The notes beneath the pieces are model-generated. The model was not told the DNA's origin, made no database searches, and saw nothing but the letters and a program-made list of their open reading frames with translations. A program made the translations under genes and the position numbers. From assembly GCF_900233005.1 (NCBI RefSeq), contig NZ_LT960611.1, positions 3,348,001 to 3,412,000 on the forward strand: a stretch of 64,000 nucleotides of DNA. Direction: 5' to 3'. Shown piece by piece: positions 1 through 10,005 of the stretch (position 1 is the stretch's first letter; each line of letters begins with the position of its first letter). Source of the DNA: Vibrio tapetis subsp. tapetis. Lineage in GTDB: Bacteria > Pseudomonadota > Gammaproteobacteria > Enterobacterales > Vibrionaceae.

Positions 1-278
1 TTATCTAAAATAACATCCACAGCCGGTCGCTTGAAGAAATACGATGTACCCAAGTCCCCTTGAACTGCTTTGCCAATAAAACGAGAATATTTAGTAATGA
101 ATGGGTCGTTGAGACCAAGATCGTCACGCAGCGCTTGTCGCTCCGATTCCGAAACTGACTGGCCGACTAACTCGCGTAACGGATCGCCCAGATTATCCTG
201 GATAGCAAACGCCACCAAACTGATCACAAACATCACTATCAGTGCCTGAAACAGGCGCTTGACCAGAAACGTAAACAT
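1..278 (-). CDS. ABC importer permease, dipeptide/oligopeptide type (partial)
   Basis: Reading leftwards from ATG at 276-278, the frame stays open to the window edge and gives about 92 residues. The start MFTFLVKRLFQALIVMF is the first membrane segment of a DppB/OppB-type inner-membrane permease. The following stretch, with a conserved GLNDPF motif about 50 residues in, is the usual first periplasmic part of that family. These permeases form the channel of periplasmic-binding-protein-dependent peptide importers. The gene follows the binding protein and the fused ATPase on the same strand, so all three probably belong to one importer. The C-terminal two thirds lie outside the window. The substrate cannot be read from the sequence. 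Confidence 0.85.
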   Translation of the reverse strand, partial: MFTFLVKRLFQALIVMFVISLVAFAIQDNLGDPLRELVGQSVSESERQALRDDLGLNDPFITKYSRFIGKAVQGDLGTSYFFKRPAVDVILD

Positions 279-339
279 CCCTTGCCCCTTAAATATCTAT
301 CCATGACTTTCAAAAAAGAAAGAATTCAGCCTTAAAAAT

Positions 340-418
340 GGTGTTTAACCCGACTGAAACAAAGTTAAACACCAAAAACAGTTCAGCACCCACTCATATT
401 AAAATGAGGTGAGTGCTG
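340..418 (-). terminator. Two intercistronic hairpins between binding protein and permease
   Basis: Two hairpins lie in the 149-bp gap. The first has perfect 10-bp arms (GGTGTTTAAC at 340-349, GTTAAACACC at 364-373). The second pairs CAGCAC at 384-389 with GTGCTG at 413-418 and continues inward with a few mismatches. Neither has a long T-run on the minus strand. By analogy with other importers they may partly terminate transcription or protect the binding-protein mRNA, so that it is made in excess over the permease. Confidence 0.55.
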
Positions 419-427
419 ATGCTTCAC

Positions 428-1980
428 CTACTTAACAACAAGGTCGCCAAAGTAAGGGAAGTTCATACCATTGATGATTGGACCAATTTCTACATTGCTC
501 TTAGCCGCCCATGATGGATCCTGCCAATGCAGTGGAACGAATGCCGCTTCATTGTAAAGCGTTGCTTCAACTTGTTTTAACGTCGCGCTACGCTTTTTCA
601 GATCCGTTTCAGCGTTGGTTCCAATCACTAGCTTATCAAGCTCAGGGTTTGAATAACCGCCACAGTTGTATTGGCCTTTACCTGTTGCTTCGTCACGAGT
701 CATCGTTAAGAACTCAGAGAAGTTTGCAGAATCTTCTGTATCTGGGTGCCAGCCGATCATCATCATGTCAGCCGCACACTTATCAAACTCAGGCCAGTAT
801 TGCGCTTTTGGCATTGTTTTAAGGTCGACCTTGATGCCAATTTTAGACAGCATTGCTGACGTCGCTTGAGCAATTTTCGCATCATTCACAAACGGTTGTT
901 TGGCGCCATCATGCTGAGCGTAAAGCCATCAGCGTAGCCTGCTTCTTTCATCAGAGCTTTTGCTTTCTTCAAGTCATAACGAGGTTTAAGATCTTCATTG
1001 TAACCTGCATAACCGACAGGGCTCTGTTGAGCGGCAGCAGTCGCAGCGCCTTTCATGATTTTCTTCGTAATGCCTTCGTTGTTCACTGCATAAACAATCG
1101 CTTGACGAACACGTACGTCTTTCAGTGCTTCGTTGCTGTTTTGGTTCATTTGGAACGTGATAATACGTGTACCTGGCATGGTGTACAGATCAACGCTTTT
1201 CGCTTTTTTAATACGCTTGTAGTCATTTGGAGCAACAGGAGCAATCATGTCGACGTCACCAGAAAGCAGTGCGGCTACACGTGTCGCATCTTCTTTAATC
1301 GGTACAAGCGTTAGATTATCAACATTGCCTTTTGAAGCGGTATCCCAGTAGTTACCAAAGCGTTCAAATTCAACTTTAACGCCTTGCTCACGAGACTTAA
1401 TCGTAAATGGACCCGTACCAGAAACGTTCGTAGAAGCATACGAGTTACCGTGCTTAACTAGAGCAGCCTTGTCTTCACCTGCTGCTGTCTTGCCTGAATA
1501 GAATTTGCTATCCATTGGGAAGATGTACGTCGCCACGTTTTCAATTAGAGGGTAAGTGCCGTCTGTTTTCACTTCAACGGTATAGTCGTCAACTTTAGTT
1601 AAAGAAACTAAAGGACCAAAGATACCTTTAAAGTCAGGTGATGATTTTAGACGAGAGAAAGTCCAAACAACATCATCCGCTGTAAACGCATTACCAGAAT
1701 GGAATTTAACGCCTTTGCGAAGAGTAAAGCGCATAGTTTCGTTATCAACACGCTCCCATGATTCAGCCAAGCGCGGCTCAAAGTCCATCGTTTGAGTAAA
1801 GCGCACTAGTGGGTCAAATACCATATGCGACATCTGCAATGTGCCGCCAGATAGCTGCTCATGCGGATCCAGAGAGACTGGGTCTGCGGCATAACCAACC
1901 GTAATATCAGCGGCTGCTGCACCAAAACTAAGACCTGCGGCCATCAACGCCACTGCTAATTTGCTTTTCATGGTTTTCAT
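428..1980 (-). pseudogene. ABC importer periplasmic binding protein (SBP_bac_5), frameshifted
   Basis: This is a family-5 solute-binding protein for peptides or similar ligands, split over two frames. The N-terminal part starts at ATG 1978-1980, seven bases after an AAGGAG ribosome site, with a signal peptide ending at an AAAA motif. It runs to a TGA at 886-888 after the residues APNNRL. The C-terminal part resumes in another frame from 889 (VNDAKIAQAT onward) and ends at 428. Joined, the protein has about 517 residues and reads through smoothly. Restoring one base in the codon after CGT (minus strand, positions 889-892) repairs it. Either the gene is inactive in this strain or the base is a sequencing error. 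The flanking ATPase and permease frames are intact over the visible part. Confidence 0.85.
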
Positions 1981-2088
1981 TGCATAACTCCTTATGCGGG
2001 AATCCAAATCCCTAGTTGTTGTATTTGTCTGTGTTGTGTTTGTCTTTCTTACATTTATTGTTTTCCAGTCAATAACGAAACTGGTGGC

Positions 2089-3804
2089 TTACGCCGTTTG
2101 TACGTCTTCTCGCAAACCCGTGAATTCAGGCATTAGAGAAATTAACTGCTTACTGTACTCATGCTGCGGGTCAGTAAACAATTGCTCCGTTGGGGCAACT
2201 TCTAATAACGTGCCCATCTGCATCACGCCAATACGATCACACATTTGACGAATGACAGGTAAATCGTGACTGATAAACAACATGGTTAAGTTCAGCTCGT
2301 CTTGAAGATCTTTTAATAGGTTCAAAATCTGAGCTTGAACAGATACATCCAATGCCGATGTTGGTTCATCACAAATCAATAAACGAGGCCTGGTTGCCAA
2401 AGCTCGTGCGATAGAAATACGCTGGCGCTGACCACCTGAGAACTCATGCGGGTATTTCAAACCAGCCATCACACCTAAACCCACATGATCAAGTAAGTCG
2501 TTCACAATAGTGCGAGTTTCGGCTTCATTAGCGGTGAGTTTATGGAATCGAATTGGCTCAGCAATGATGTCGAAAATTTTCATTCGAGGGTTCATTGAGG
2601 TATATGGGTTTTGAAACACCATCTGCATTTGACGACGCATAGGGCGACGCTCTTTTTCAGACTTCAATGACGTTAAATCAACACTTTCAAACGAAACCGT
2701 TCCTGAATCCGGTGTGTACAAGCCTGCAATAATACGAGCAATGGTCGATTTACCAGAACCAGACTCACCAACCAAGCCAAAGGTTTCACCCTCGTGAACT
2801 TCAAAGCTAACGTTGTGAGAGGCCTGAACATATTCACGGCGGCTTTCAAACAAAGAGTCTTTAGTTATAAAACGTAGATTAACGTTTTGTACATCAAGTA
2901 GTGGACCTTCGTATTCACGCTGATCCTGACTTTGACCCAACCAGTGATTTTTAACATCAAGTTGCTGCAACTCTTCAGCTTCTTCGATGTAACTCACGAG
3001 AGGAAAACGGCCTAATTTGACATCAGAACGAGGGACCGCTGAGATCAAGCTGCGCGTATAGGAATGATCGGGATCACCCAGCACTTTCTTCGTTGGACCA
3101 ATTTCAACGAGATCACCACGGTACATTACTGCAACACGGTCTGTGACATTAGAGACCACACCCATATCGTGAGTAACCAACATACAGCCGACGTTTTTCT
3201 CGATACACAAATCACGGATAAGAGTCAGGATTTGGTCTTGAATTGATACATCAAGTGCCGTTGTAGGTTCATCTGCAATGATTAAGTCTGGTTCACCAGC
3301 CAAGGCAATGGCGATAACCACACGTTGACGCATACCGCCTGAAAATTGATGAGGGTACTGCTTTAAACGGTTTTCAGGTTGTGGGATACCCACTTGATTC
3401 ATCAACGACAGCGATCTTTCGTACGCTTCTTTATCGGAAACCTTCATATTGGCATGAATCGTTTCTTTCAGCTGATGTTCTACGGTAAATAGAGGGTTGA
3501 GTGACGTCATAGGATCTTGGAATATGAATCCAATTTTAGAACCACGTACACTACGCATTTGTTCAGGAGTTAGCCCTGATATCTTTTCGCCATCAAGAAA
3601 TACGTCGCCATTAGCAACTAGCCCAGGAGGGCTCAATAAATCGATGACTGCATTACCTACTGTTGATTTGCCGGCGCCGGATTCTCCAACCACACCAACA
3701 ATTTCACCGCGTTCAATATTGAACGACAATGATTTAACAGCAGCATGAACTCCGTGTCGAGATGGGTACTCGATACGAAGATCCCTTACTTCTAAAAGTG
3801 ACAT
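2089..3804 (-). CDS. Fused double ABC ATPase of a peptide-type importer
   Basis: The 571-residue protein has two complete nucleotide-binding domains, equivalent to DppD and DppF joined in one chain. The first has Walker A GESGAGKST, signature FSGGMRQR and Walker B LIIADEPTTALD. The second has GESGSGKST, FSGGQRQR and LLICDEPTSALD. It would power uptake through the permease encoded at 1-278. The start chosen is ATG at 3802-3804 (MSLLEVRDLRIEY), preceded by GAGGT. The frame is open 34 codons further upstream, but that extension has no family likeness. It is the first gene of the importer operon, ahead of the binding protein. Fused ATPases of this kind are common (GsiA, YejF), so the fusion alone does not tell the substrate. 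Confidence 0.9.
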   Translation of the reverse strand: MSLLEVRDLRIEYPSRHGVHAAVKSLSFNIERGEIVGVVGESGAGKSTVGNAVIDLLSPPGLVANGDVFLDGEKISGLTPEQMRSVRGSKIGFIFQDPMTSLNPLFTVEHQLKETIHANMKVSDKEAYERSLSLMNQVGIPQPENRLKQYPHQFSGGMRQRVVIAIALAGEPDLIIADEPTTALDVSIQDQILTLIRDLCIEKNVGCMLVTHDMGVVSNVTDRVAVMYRGDLVEIGPTKKVLGDPDHSYTRSLISAVPRSDVKLGRFPLVSYIEEAEELQQLDVKNHWLGQSQDQREYEGPLLDVQNVNLRFITKDSLFESRREYVQASHNVSFEVHEGETFGLVGESGSGKSTIARIIAGLYTPDSGTVSFESVDLTSLKSEKERRPMRRQMQMVFQNPYTSMNPRMKIFDIIAEPIRFHKLTANEAETRTIVNDLLDHVGLGVMAGLKYPHEFSGGQRQRISIARALATRPRLLICDEPTSALDVSVQAQILNLLKDLQDELNLTMLFISHDLPVIRQMCDRIGVMQMGTLLEVAPTEQLFTDPQHEYSKQLISLMPEFTGLREDVQTA

Positions 3805-4318
3805 TATCAGACCTCTACTACTGCTCTGGCAGTTTTCTGCCCTGTCTGCAAAATTGATTCCATTCGATGTCAGAAACAAGTTTCTGACCAAGATAAGCCA
3901 GCTCATAATTTGGCTTATAATTCACAGAAAAGCAACAAACAAAGCATAAAAATGGGCTTGAGAATCAATTAGAAGCAGATTAAATGCATATTAATTCACT
4001 TTTAAGGTTTTTTCGTGCATTTATTGAGCTAAAGACCAATCGAACATTACGCCACCTAACAGCTAAAAGTTAGGCTTTTCTATTACAAAACCAAGTAAAG
4101 TACAAATAATCAGCAAGACATAATTATTCAACCCACCAAATTAACAAAACAGAAACATGTGTCACCTTATGACTAATAACTAGTTATATAAACCACTAAA
4201 TTAGCATTTATGCAAAATAAACAACTAGTAAAGAACCAGGGGGCAATCAATGTGATCGGTGTCTGTTTGGTAGCAAATTGATGTAGCACGAAAAGTGGGT
4301 TCTAGCGCACATAGGATA
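3805..4318. other. AT-rich gap upstream of the importer operon
   Basis: About 500 bp with no convincing gene. It must hold the promoter of the leftward importer operon. I see only general AT richness and several possible -10 sequences, none with a clear -35 partner. No transposon ends or strong inverted repeats were found. Confidence 0.4.
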
Positions 4319-4492
4319 ATGACAAAATCAACATTAGTGATTACTTCCGTCTCACAACATCTTTTAATCAGTACAAGCCGATTGCCTTTATATCCCGACA
4401 AGTGGGTTTGCCGCCTCTACCCAGAAATGGATCAAATGATGAGCCAATCAGTAGGCTCAATTAGAGAAGAGATAATAGAACGAGGCGTTTAG
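4319..4492 (+). CDS. Possible 57-residue ORF of unknown function
   Basis: ATG at 4319 follows AGGA with very short spacing. The frame (MTKSTLVITSVSQ...) runs to TAG at 4490-4492, directly before the terminator repeats. Composition is mixed (LPLYPDKWVCRLYPEMDQMM, then a charged tail) with no recognised motif. A GTG at 4295 could extend it to 65 residues. It may be a small real gene, a remnant, or chance. Confidence 0.25.
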   Translation: MTKSTLVITSVSQHLLISTSRLPLYPDKWVCRLYPEMDQMMSQSVGSIREEIIERGV

Positions 4493-4536
4493 CCGGCTTT
4501 GAATAGCCGCTCCTCCGATTCTCAGGTTTTAAACGC

Positions 4537-4568
4537 AAAAAAGCCTCATCTAATGATGAGGCCTTTTT
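4537..4568 (-). terminator. Rho-independent terminator, distal copy, tRNA operon
   Basis: The stem GCCTCATC/GATGAGGC with an ATTA loop is followed on the minus strand by TTTTTT. It is nearly identical to the hairpin at 4633-4665. An A-run on the other side means it could also stop rightward transcripts. Confidence 0.8.
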
Positions 4569-4632
4569 AATAGTGGTCGGTGAAGAGCCGACTTTGAATA
4601 AGCCGAACCCCCGACTCTCGGGTTTTAAACGT

Positions 4633-4665
4633 AAAAAAGCCTCATCTAATGATGAGGCTTTTTTA
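4633..4665 (-). terminator. Rho-independent terminator, proximal copy, tRNA operon
   Basis: AAAAAAGCCTCATC, ATTA loop, GATGAGGCTTTTTT. It lies a few bases after the CCA end of the last tRNA-Pro and is symmetrical enough to act in both directions. Confidence 0.85.
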
Positions 4666-4669
4666 ATAG

Positions 4670-4746
<77 letters not shown>

Positions 4747-4806
4747 ACATAGGTTTTATTCTGATAAATCAGAAAAGGAAACTAATGGGTTTAGTTACCG
4801 AGTTAA

Positions 4807-4882
4807 TGGGGTGGCTAACGAGATTCGAACTCGCGACCACCGGAATCACAATCCAGGGCTCTACCAACTGAGCTATAGCCAC
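4807..4882 (-). tRNA. tRNA-His (GTG)
   Basis: Acceptor GTGGCTA/TAGCCAC, discriminator C, encoded CCA, loop ATTGTGA giving anticodon GTG. The base at 4883 supplies the extra 5' G (position -1) typical of tRNA-His. It is identical to the copy at 5129-5204. Confidence 0.97.
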
Positions 4883-4926
4883 CACTAACTTTTTACATAA
4901 CCGCAATTAAGCGATTATCGAAATAG

Positions 4927-5003
<77 letters not shown>

Positions 5004-5128
5004 ACAAATTTTTTAATTTGGTTCACACTAGAAAGAGTTAACTCTTTGGAAGTGCTAGTCCAATATTCCCGAAGGAATTTTTCGTTTCGACATTAAATCA
5101 AAACTGGAGACAAATGTCACCAAAATAA

Positions 5129-5204
5129 TGGGGTGGCTAACGAGATTCGAACTCGCGACCACCGGAATCACAATCCAGGGCTCTACCAACTGAGCTATAG
5201 CCAC
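5129..5204 (-). tRNA. tRNA-His (GTG), second copy
   Basis: Identical to the gene at 4807-4882, with anticodon GTG, encoded CCA and the -1 G available at 5205. Confidence 0.97.
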
Positions 5205-5253
5205 CATTATGTATCTTTTCGCCAATAACTACTTATTTTACTAAGTATCCGGA

Positions 5254-5330
<77 letters not shown>

Positions 5331-5351
5331 ATGCCCTATCGGCGGAGTGGA

Positions 5352-5380
5352 ATAATACGGATATCACACTATGCCGTCTA
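5352..5380 (-). promoter_or_regulatory. Promoter of the tRNA operon
   Basis: On the minus strand a -35 box TAGACG (5375-5380), a 17-bp spacer and a -10 box TATTAT (5352-5357) are followed by a GC-rich stretch (CCACTCCGCC). A GC-rich discriminator is typical of stringently controlled stable-RNA promoters. The first tRNA begins about 20 bases downstream. Confidence 0.65.
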
Positions 5381-5602
5381 GTGTTTTTTTATCTTTTTTT
5401 TCCGTTTGTTGCCTTTTTCAGCAATTAGGATGTGATAAAGCCCCTGTCATGGCGATCTTGTGGTTTCTTGCAACAACTCAACAAGCTATAATCACGCAAT
5501 ATTTACATTGATTTAACAGGCGTTTTTCTCCTGCTTTATCAAAAATCAACAATTAGTGGTAAACATCGTATTTATCATCGCCCAGGAATGTAAAGTGAGT
5601 TT

Positions 5603-6007
5603 ATGGATATGTCTCGACCAATTTTAAGCCTATTGGCTGCTACCTTAGTTTTTTCTAGTAGCGCATTCGCCGCCTCAGTTGACCGTGATGCAATTGAAAA
5701 GCGCATTCAACCTGTCGGTCAGGTTTACCTAGCAGGCAGTGAGCCTGTTGCGGCAGAACCTGCAGGCCCACGCGATGGTGCTACTGTTTACAATACATTT
5801 TGTACTGCTTGTCATACATCGGGTGTAAGTGGTGCGCCTATTAAGGGGGATGCTGGCCAGTGGGGCTCACGAATCGCACAAGGTCGCGATGTATTGAATA
5901 ATCACGCACTGAATGGCTTTAACGCAATGCCAGCAAAAGGCTCTTGTATGGATTGTTCTGACGATGAAATCATCGCAGCGATCGATTACATGATTGAAGG
6001 GCTGTAA
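5603..6007 (+). CDS. Cytochrome c5-type periplasmic monohaem protein
   Basis: The 134-residue protein starts with a signal peptide ending at SAFA (about residue 23). A single haem site CTACH lies at residues 67-71 and a likely axial Met in the FNAMPAKG motif near residue 108. Two further cysteines in CMDC fit the disulphide seen in the c5 family. It would act as a soluble periplasmic electron carrier between the bc1 complex and terminal oxidases. The start at 5603 is taken; an ATG two codons later is equally possible. It is a single gene, ending at a strong terminator that it shares with the convergent rep gene. Confidence 0.88.
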   Translation: MDMSRPILSLLAATLVFSSSAFAASVDRDAIEKRIQPVGQVYLAGSEPVAAEPAGPRDGATVYNTFCTACHTSGVSGAPIKGDAGQWGSRIAQGRDVLNNHALNGFNAMPAKGSCMDCSDDEIIAAIDYMIEGL

Positions 6008-6026
6008 AGGCTAAGTGCTAAGAATA

Positions 6027-6057
6027 AAAGGCTTGGTTAACCTACCAAGCCTTTTTT
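6027..6057. terminator. Terminator between cytochrome c5 and rep
   Basis: AAAGGCTTGG and CCAAGCCTTT form a 10-bp stem with an 8-base loop, followed rightward by a T-run. It lies between two convergent genes and serves the cytochrome gene. The opposite A-run may let it also act on rep transcripts. Confidence 0.85.
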
Positions 6058-6096
6058 GATCTTTTCTCTATAATATTTCGCTTTTAGGACTTATCT

Positions 6097-8112
6097 CTAC
6101 TTCTTAAACATCGCCCTTATATTGGCAATGTGCGCCTGACCTTTTTCCATTCGTTCTTCCGCCGACTGAGGCTTCTTAGTCGACTCCCATTCAACGTCAT
6201 CTTGTGGTAACTCGTCCAAGAAACGGCTTTGTTGTGGTTTGATTAACTCACCATATTGACGGCGCTCTTTACAGATAGTGAACGTCAGTTCTTTTTGAGC
6301 GCGAGTAATACCTACGTACATGAGGCGACGCTCTTCTTCTACGTTTTCTTCATCAATACTGGTTTGGTGAGGCAATATGCCTTCTTCTGCACCAATCAAA
6401 TAGACGTAAGGAAATTCCAACCCTTTTGATGCATGTAGCGTCATTAACTGTACTTGGTCTGCATCGTCATCATCTTCGCCACGTTCCATCATGTCTCGCA
6501 GAGTGAGCCTTAACACGACTTCTTTAAGCGTCTTTATCTCTTTGTCGTAATTATCACCTTCAAGATCGGCTACTATCCAACTGTATAAATCAGACACATT
6601 CTTCATGCGCATTTCAGCGGCTTTTGGGCTAGCCGAAGTTTCATATAGCCAATCTTCGTAGTGAATATCACGTACTAAAGATCGCACCGCTTCCACCGTA
6701 TTACCGCGCTCTGCATTATCCGAGATAGCAACAATCCAGCGTGTAAAACGTTGCAAGTTTTCTAAACCTCGCCCTGTAAGCGTTTGCTCTAAGCCCATCT
6801 CGAAACTTGCTTCAAATAAGCTTTTGCCTCGCATATTTGCGTAGCTGCCCAGTTTCTCTAGAGTGACAGGCCCAATTTCACGCCTTGGCGTATTCACAAT
6901 GCGCAAAAATGCATTGTCATCATCAGGGTTCACCAATACTCGCAGATAAGCCATGATGTCTTTAATTTCAGCGCGAGAGAAAAAAGACGTGCCGCCAGAA
7001 ATCTTATATGGGATGCGGTTTTGCATCAGTGCCTTTTCAATCAAACGAGACTGATGGTTACCGCGATACAAGATTGAATAATCTTTGTAATCAGTTCTAT
7101 TTAGGAACTTATGCGCGATAATTTCACCGGTGACCTTTTCCGCTTCATGCTCTTCATTTTTTACATGCAATACCTTGAGTTGCTCTCCATCAGGAATTTC
7201 AGAGAACAGTCTTTTTTCATATACGTGTGGGTTATTGGCAATCAAAATGTTGGCTGAGCGCAAAATACGGCTGGTTGAGCGATAATTTTGCTCAAGCTTT
7301 ATCAGTCGTAAATTTGGGTAATCTTTACCTAACAAGACCAAGTTTTGAGGTTTTGCCCCTCGCCAAGAGTAAATAGACTGATCATCATCCCCTACCACGG
7401 TCAAACGGCCACGCTCACCAACAATCAATTTCACCAATTCATACTGACTGGTATTGGTATCTTGGTACTCGTCCACCAGCAGGTAGCGAATTCGGCTTTG
7501 CCAACGCTTACGAACCTCTTCATTCGTTCGAAGCAATAATACCGGCAGGGAAATTAAGTCATCAAAATCCAATGCGTTGTAGGCTTTCATTTGCTTCAGG
7601 TACATCTCATAGCAAAAAGCAAATAACTGGTCTTGCTCGCCTTTCGCCTGTCCTTTCACTTGTTCCGCCGTCAACATGTCGTTTTTCCAATTGGAAATAC
7701 TGCTCATTAAGGCTTTAAGCAAGTCCTTATCACCATCAAGCTGCGTTTCCGTTAACTCTTTGAGTAACGCCAATTGGTCTTGATCATCAAATAATGAAAA
7801 GCCCGCTTTTAACCCAAGAGCTTTGTACTCTTTACGAATAATATTCAAGCCTAGTGTGTGAAAGGTTGAAACCATTAACCCTTTAGACTCTTGCTTACCC
7901 AGCGTTTGCCCCACACGTTCTTTCATTTCACGCGAGGCTTTATTGGTAAAGGTTACCGCTGCAATATTACGAGCCTTATAGCCACATTGCTGAACCAAGT
8001 AAGCAATCTTATTGGTAATAACACGGGTTTTACCCGAGCCTGCGCCAGCCAGTACTAGGCAGGGTCCGGACACAAATTTTACCGCTTCGTCTTGTCTTGG
8101 GTTCAGCTTCAT
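6097..8112 (-). CDS. rep: ATP-dependent DNA helicase Rep
   Basis: This 671-residue superfamily 1 helicase is close in length to E. coli Rep (673). Walker A AGAGSGKT is at residues 22-29, the Walker B region reads LVDEYQDTN, and motif III reads [15 protein letters not shown]. Motif VI reads [10 protein letters not shown]. Rep unwinds DNA 3' to 5' and helps replication forks past bound proteins. The start [10 protein letters not shown] at 8110-8112 matches the family. The open frame continues 27 codons upstream without family likeness. Rep is told apart from the paralogue UvrD (18217-20388) by the MKLNPRQ start and the DEYQD rather than DEFQD motif. Confidence 0.95.
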   Translation of the reverse strand: MKLNPRQDEAVKFVSGPCLVLAGAGSGKTRVITNKIAYLVQQCGYKARNIAAVTFTNKASREMKERVGQTLGKQESKGLMVSTFHTLGLNIIRKEYKALGLKAGFSLFDDQDQLALLKELTETQLDGDKDLLKALMSSISNWKNDMLTAEQVKGQAKGEQDQLFAFCYEMYLKQMKAYNALDFDDLISLPVLLLRTNEEVRKRWQSRIRYLLVDEYQDTNTSQYELVKLIVGERGRLTVVGDDDQSIYSWRGAKPQNLVLLGKDYPNLRLIKLEQNYRSTSRILRSANILIANNPHVYEKRLFSEIPDGEQLKVLHVKNEEHEAEKVTGEIIAHKFLNRTDYKDYSILYRGNHQSRLIEKALMQNRIPYKISGGTSFFSRAEIKDIMAYLRVLVNPDDDNAFLRIVNTPRREIGPVTLEKLGSYANMRGKSLFEASFEMGLEQTLTGRGLENLQRFTRWIVAISDNAERGNTVEAVRSLVRDIHYEDWLYETSASPKAAEMRMKNVSDLYSWIVADLEGDNYDKEIKTLKEVVLRLTLRDMMERGEDDDDADQVQLMTLHASKGLEFPYVYLIGAEEGILPHQTSIDEENVEEERRLMYVGITRAQKELTFTICKERRQYGELIKPQQSRFLDELPQDDVEWESTKKPQSAEERMEKGQAHIANIRAMFKK

Positions 8113-8252
8113 TTTGCACTCTAAAAGGTTCTCATTATTCGGGCTATATAATAGACGCGCTAAGGTTTGAAAGCTATGTCCAATCCATTGCATGAAAAAA
8201 GATCCACTAATTTGTTATTTTTTGTTGCACAGAGGGGCAGTAAGTGATCTAC

Positions 8253-8274
8253 AATGAATGAACGTTCATTCATT
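8253..8274. promoter_or_regulatory. 22-bp perfect palindromic operator, TetR type
   Basis: AATGAATGAAC at 8253-8263 is followed directly by its exact reverse complement at 8264-8274. The site lies 13 bp before the start codon of the TetR-family gene. Palindromes of this form are typical TetR-family operators, so it is probably the autoregulatory site controlling the regulator and the RND pump behind it. Confidence 0.8.
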
Positions 8275-8287
8275 ACTAGGTGTCTCT

Positions 8288-8869
8288 ATGAGTATTAGTA
8301 CTGAACAGGATAAACGCGAAAAGATTCTAAACGCGACGGAAGCTGTGCTGGCAGAAGAAGGATTTCAAGGCATTTCAATGCAGAAAATTGCTAAGAATGC
8401 TGGAGTTGCTGCAGGCACTATCTATCGATATTTCGAAGATAAAGATCACCTTCTCAAAGAGATTCGCTTTCGAGTCACCAAACGAATTGCTGATCATCTG
8501 CAAGCCAACGTTAGTGAAACCATGCCGATAAAAGAGCGTTATCAGGTTATGTGGCTAAACTTATGGAATCTGGCCCGCGACAACTGTTTTTTACTCAGTA
8601 ATCGAGTCCAGTACGACTCATTACCAAAACCCTCGAGCTCAGAGGAGTGGCAACAAGAAAGAGAGATGTTTCATAAAGTAGAGCTGACTTTCAACGAAGG
8701 TAAAGAGTCCGGTCTATTTAAACCTCTCGATAACAGAATTTTATTTGGTTTAAGTCTAGAGGTTGGCGTGACATTAGCACGTAAGCACTCTCTAGGAATC
8801 ATTCACATTGACGACGAAACCCTTGATGCCGCAATTGCTGCAAGCTGGGACGCTATTATTCAACATTAA
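8288..8869 (+). CDS. TetR-family repressor of the RND pump
   Basis: The 193-residue protein has an N-terminal helix-turn-helix (MQKIAKNAGVAAGTIYRYFE, about residues 35-54), the TetR signature. The C-terminal half is a divergent ligand-binding domain. The start MSISTEQ at 8288 is preferred because it follows AGGTG. An earlier in-frame ATG at 8258 lies inside the palindromic operator. The gene is followed after 18 bp by the membrane-fusion and RND pump genes, so it is likely a local repressor released by a pump substrate. The ligand is unknown. Confidence 0.88.
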   Translation: MSISTEQDKREKILNATEAVLAEEGFQGISMQKIAKNAGVAAGTIYRYFEDKDHLLKEIRFRVTKRIADHLQANVSETMPIKERYQVMWLNLWNLARDNCFLLSNRVQYDSLPKPSSSEEWQQEREMFHKVELTFNEGKESGLFKPLDNRILFGLSLEVGVTLARKHSLGIIHIDDETLDAAIAASWDAIIQH

Positions 8870-8887
8870 CTTGGAGTTCTAAACAGA

Positions 8888-9994
8888 ATGAAAAAGTGGA
8901 CATTTTTTATGTTACTTATCGCGATACTGCTTTTTGGTAGCGTTATAGGTTTTAATCTTTTTAAGCAGCAGAAAATTGCTGAATATCTTGCTAATCGTCC
9001 AGAGCCTGAATTTCCGGTTACCGCGCAAGAAGTGGTTTCAATTGATTGGGTTCCAAACATTGAAGCGATCGGTTTTATCGAACCTAACCAAGGTGTGACT
9101 TTAACAACAGAGACAAGCGGTGTTATCAACAGAATTGATTTTGAATCTGGTTCTGCCGTTAAAAAAGGACAGGTTTTAGTCGCTCTAGACTCAACGGTTG
9201 AACGTGCGAATCTTAAAAGTACTCAAGCTCGCCTACCTGCTGCAGAAGCGAAATTCAAACGTTACGAAGGCCTCTACAAAAAAGGCTCTGTTTCAAAAGA
9301 ATCGTTTGATGAAGCAAAAGCCGCTTACTTTTCTTTAGAAGCTGAAATTGAGAGTTCTAAAGCCTCGATTGCTCGTCGTACCTTGAAAGCACCATTTGAT
9401 GGCGTGGTTGGTATTCGTAATGTCTACCTTGGCCAATACCTTCAGCCGAGTACTGAGATTGTACGTCTCGAAGACACTAACGTAATGCGTTTGCGCTTCA
9501 CTGTGCCTCAAACCGATATCCCTCGTATTCATATTGATCAAAAAATCAAAATTTCAGTGGATGCCTACCCTGAAGACAGCTTCGAAGGCACCATCAGTGC
9601 GATTGAACCAGCAGTAAGCGTTCAAAGCGGCCTAGTGCAAGTTCAAGCCGATATTCCTAACAATGATGGTCAATTGCGCAGTGGTATGTTCGCTCGCGCC
9701 AATATCATCTTACCTGCAATTACCGAGCAAGTAACACTGCCGCAAACCGCCATTACCTTTACCTTATACGGTGACAGCGTCTACATCATTTCTGAAGAGG
9801 ATGGTCAACAGCGCGTTAAGCAACACGTTATAAAAGTAGGTGAACGTAAAGCGGATATTGCACACGTTCTTGAAGGCGTTGAGCCTGGTGATTTAGTGGT
9901 TACGTCTGGTCAAGTTCGTCTAAGTAATGATGCAAAAGTACGCATTGTTGAAAATGACGCGACAACACCACCAGCCGAAACACCGATGCTATAA
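8888..9994 (+). CDS. RND efflux periplasmic adaptor (membrane fusion protein)
   Basis: The 368-residue HlyD/AcrA-type adaptor has a single N-terminal membrane anchor (residues 5-22). The lipoyl halves flank a helical hairpin, with the KAPFDGVVG motif at about residues 161-169, then beta-barrel and membrane-proximal parts. It links the inner-membrane pump to an outer-membrane channel. No lipobox cysteine is seen, so the N-terminal helix probably anchors it. No outer-membrane factor gene is present here, so the pump likely uses a TolC encoded elsewhere. It lies 18 bp after the TetR gene and 11 bp before the pump. Confidence 0.92.
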   Translation: MKKWTFFMLLIAILLFGSVIGFNLFKQQKIAEYLANRPEPEFPVTAQEVVSIDWVPNIEAIGFIEPNQGVTLTTETSGVINRIDFESGSAVKKGQVLVALDSTVERANLKSTQARLPAAEAKFKRYEGLYKKGSVSKESFDEAKAAYFSLEAEIESSKASIARRTLKAPFDGVVGIRNVYLGQYLQPSTEIVRLEDTNVMRLRFTVPQTDIPRIHIDQKIKISVDAYPEDSFEGTISAIEPAVSVQSGLVQVQADIPNNDGQLRSGMFARANIILPAITEQVTLPQTAITFTLYGDSVYIISEEDGQQRVKQHVIKVGERKADIAHVLEGVEPGDLVVTSGQVRLSNDAKVRIVENDATTPPAETPML

Positions 9995-10005
9995 TTGGAG
10001 GAAGC

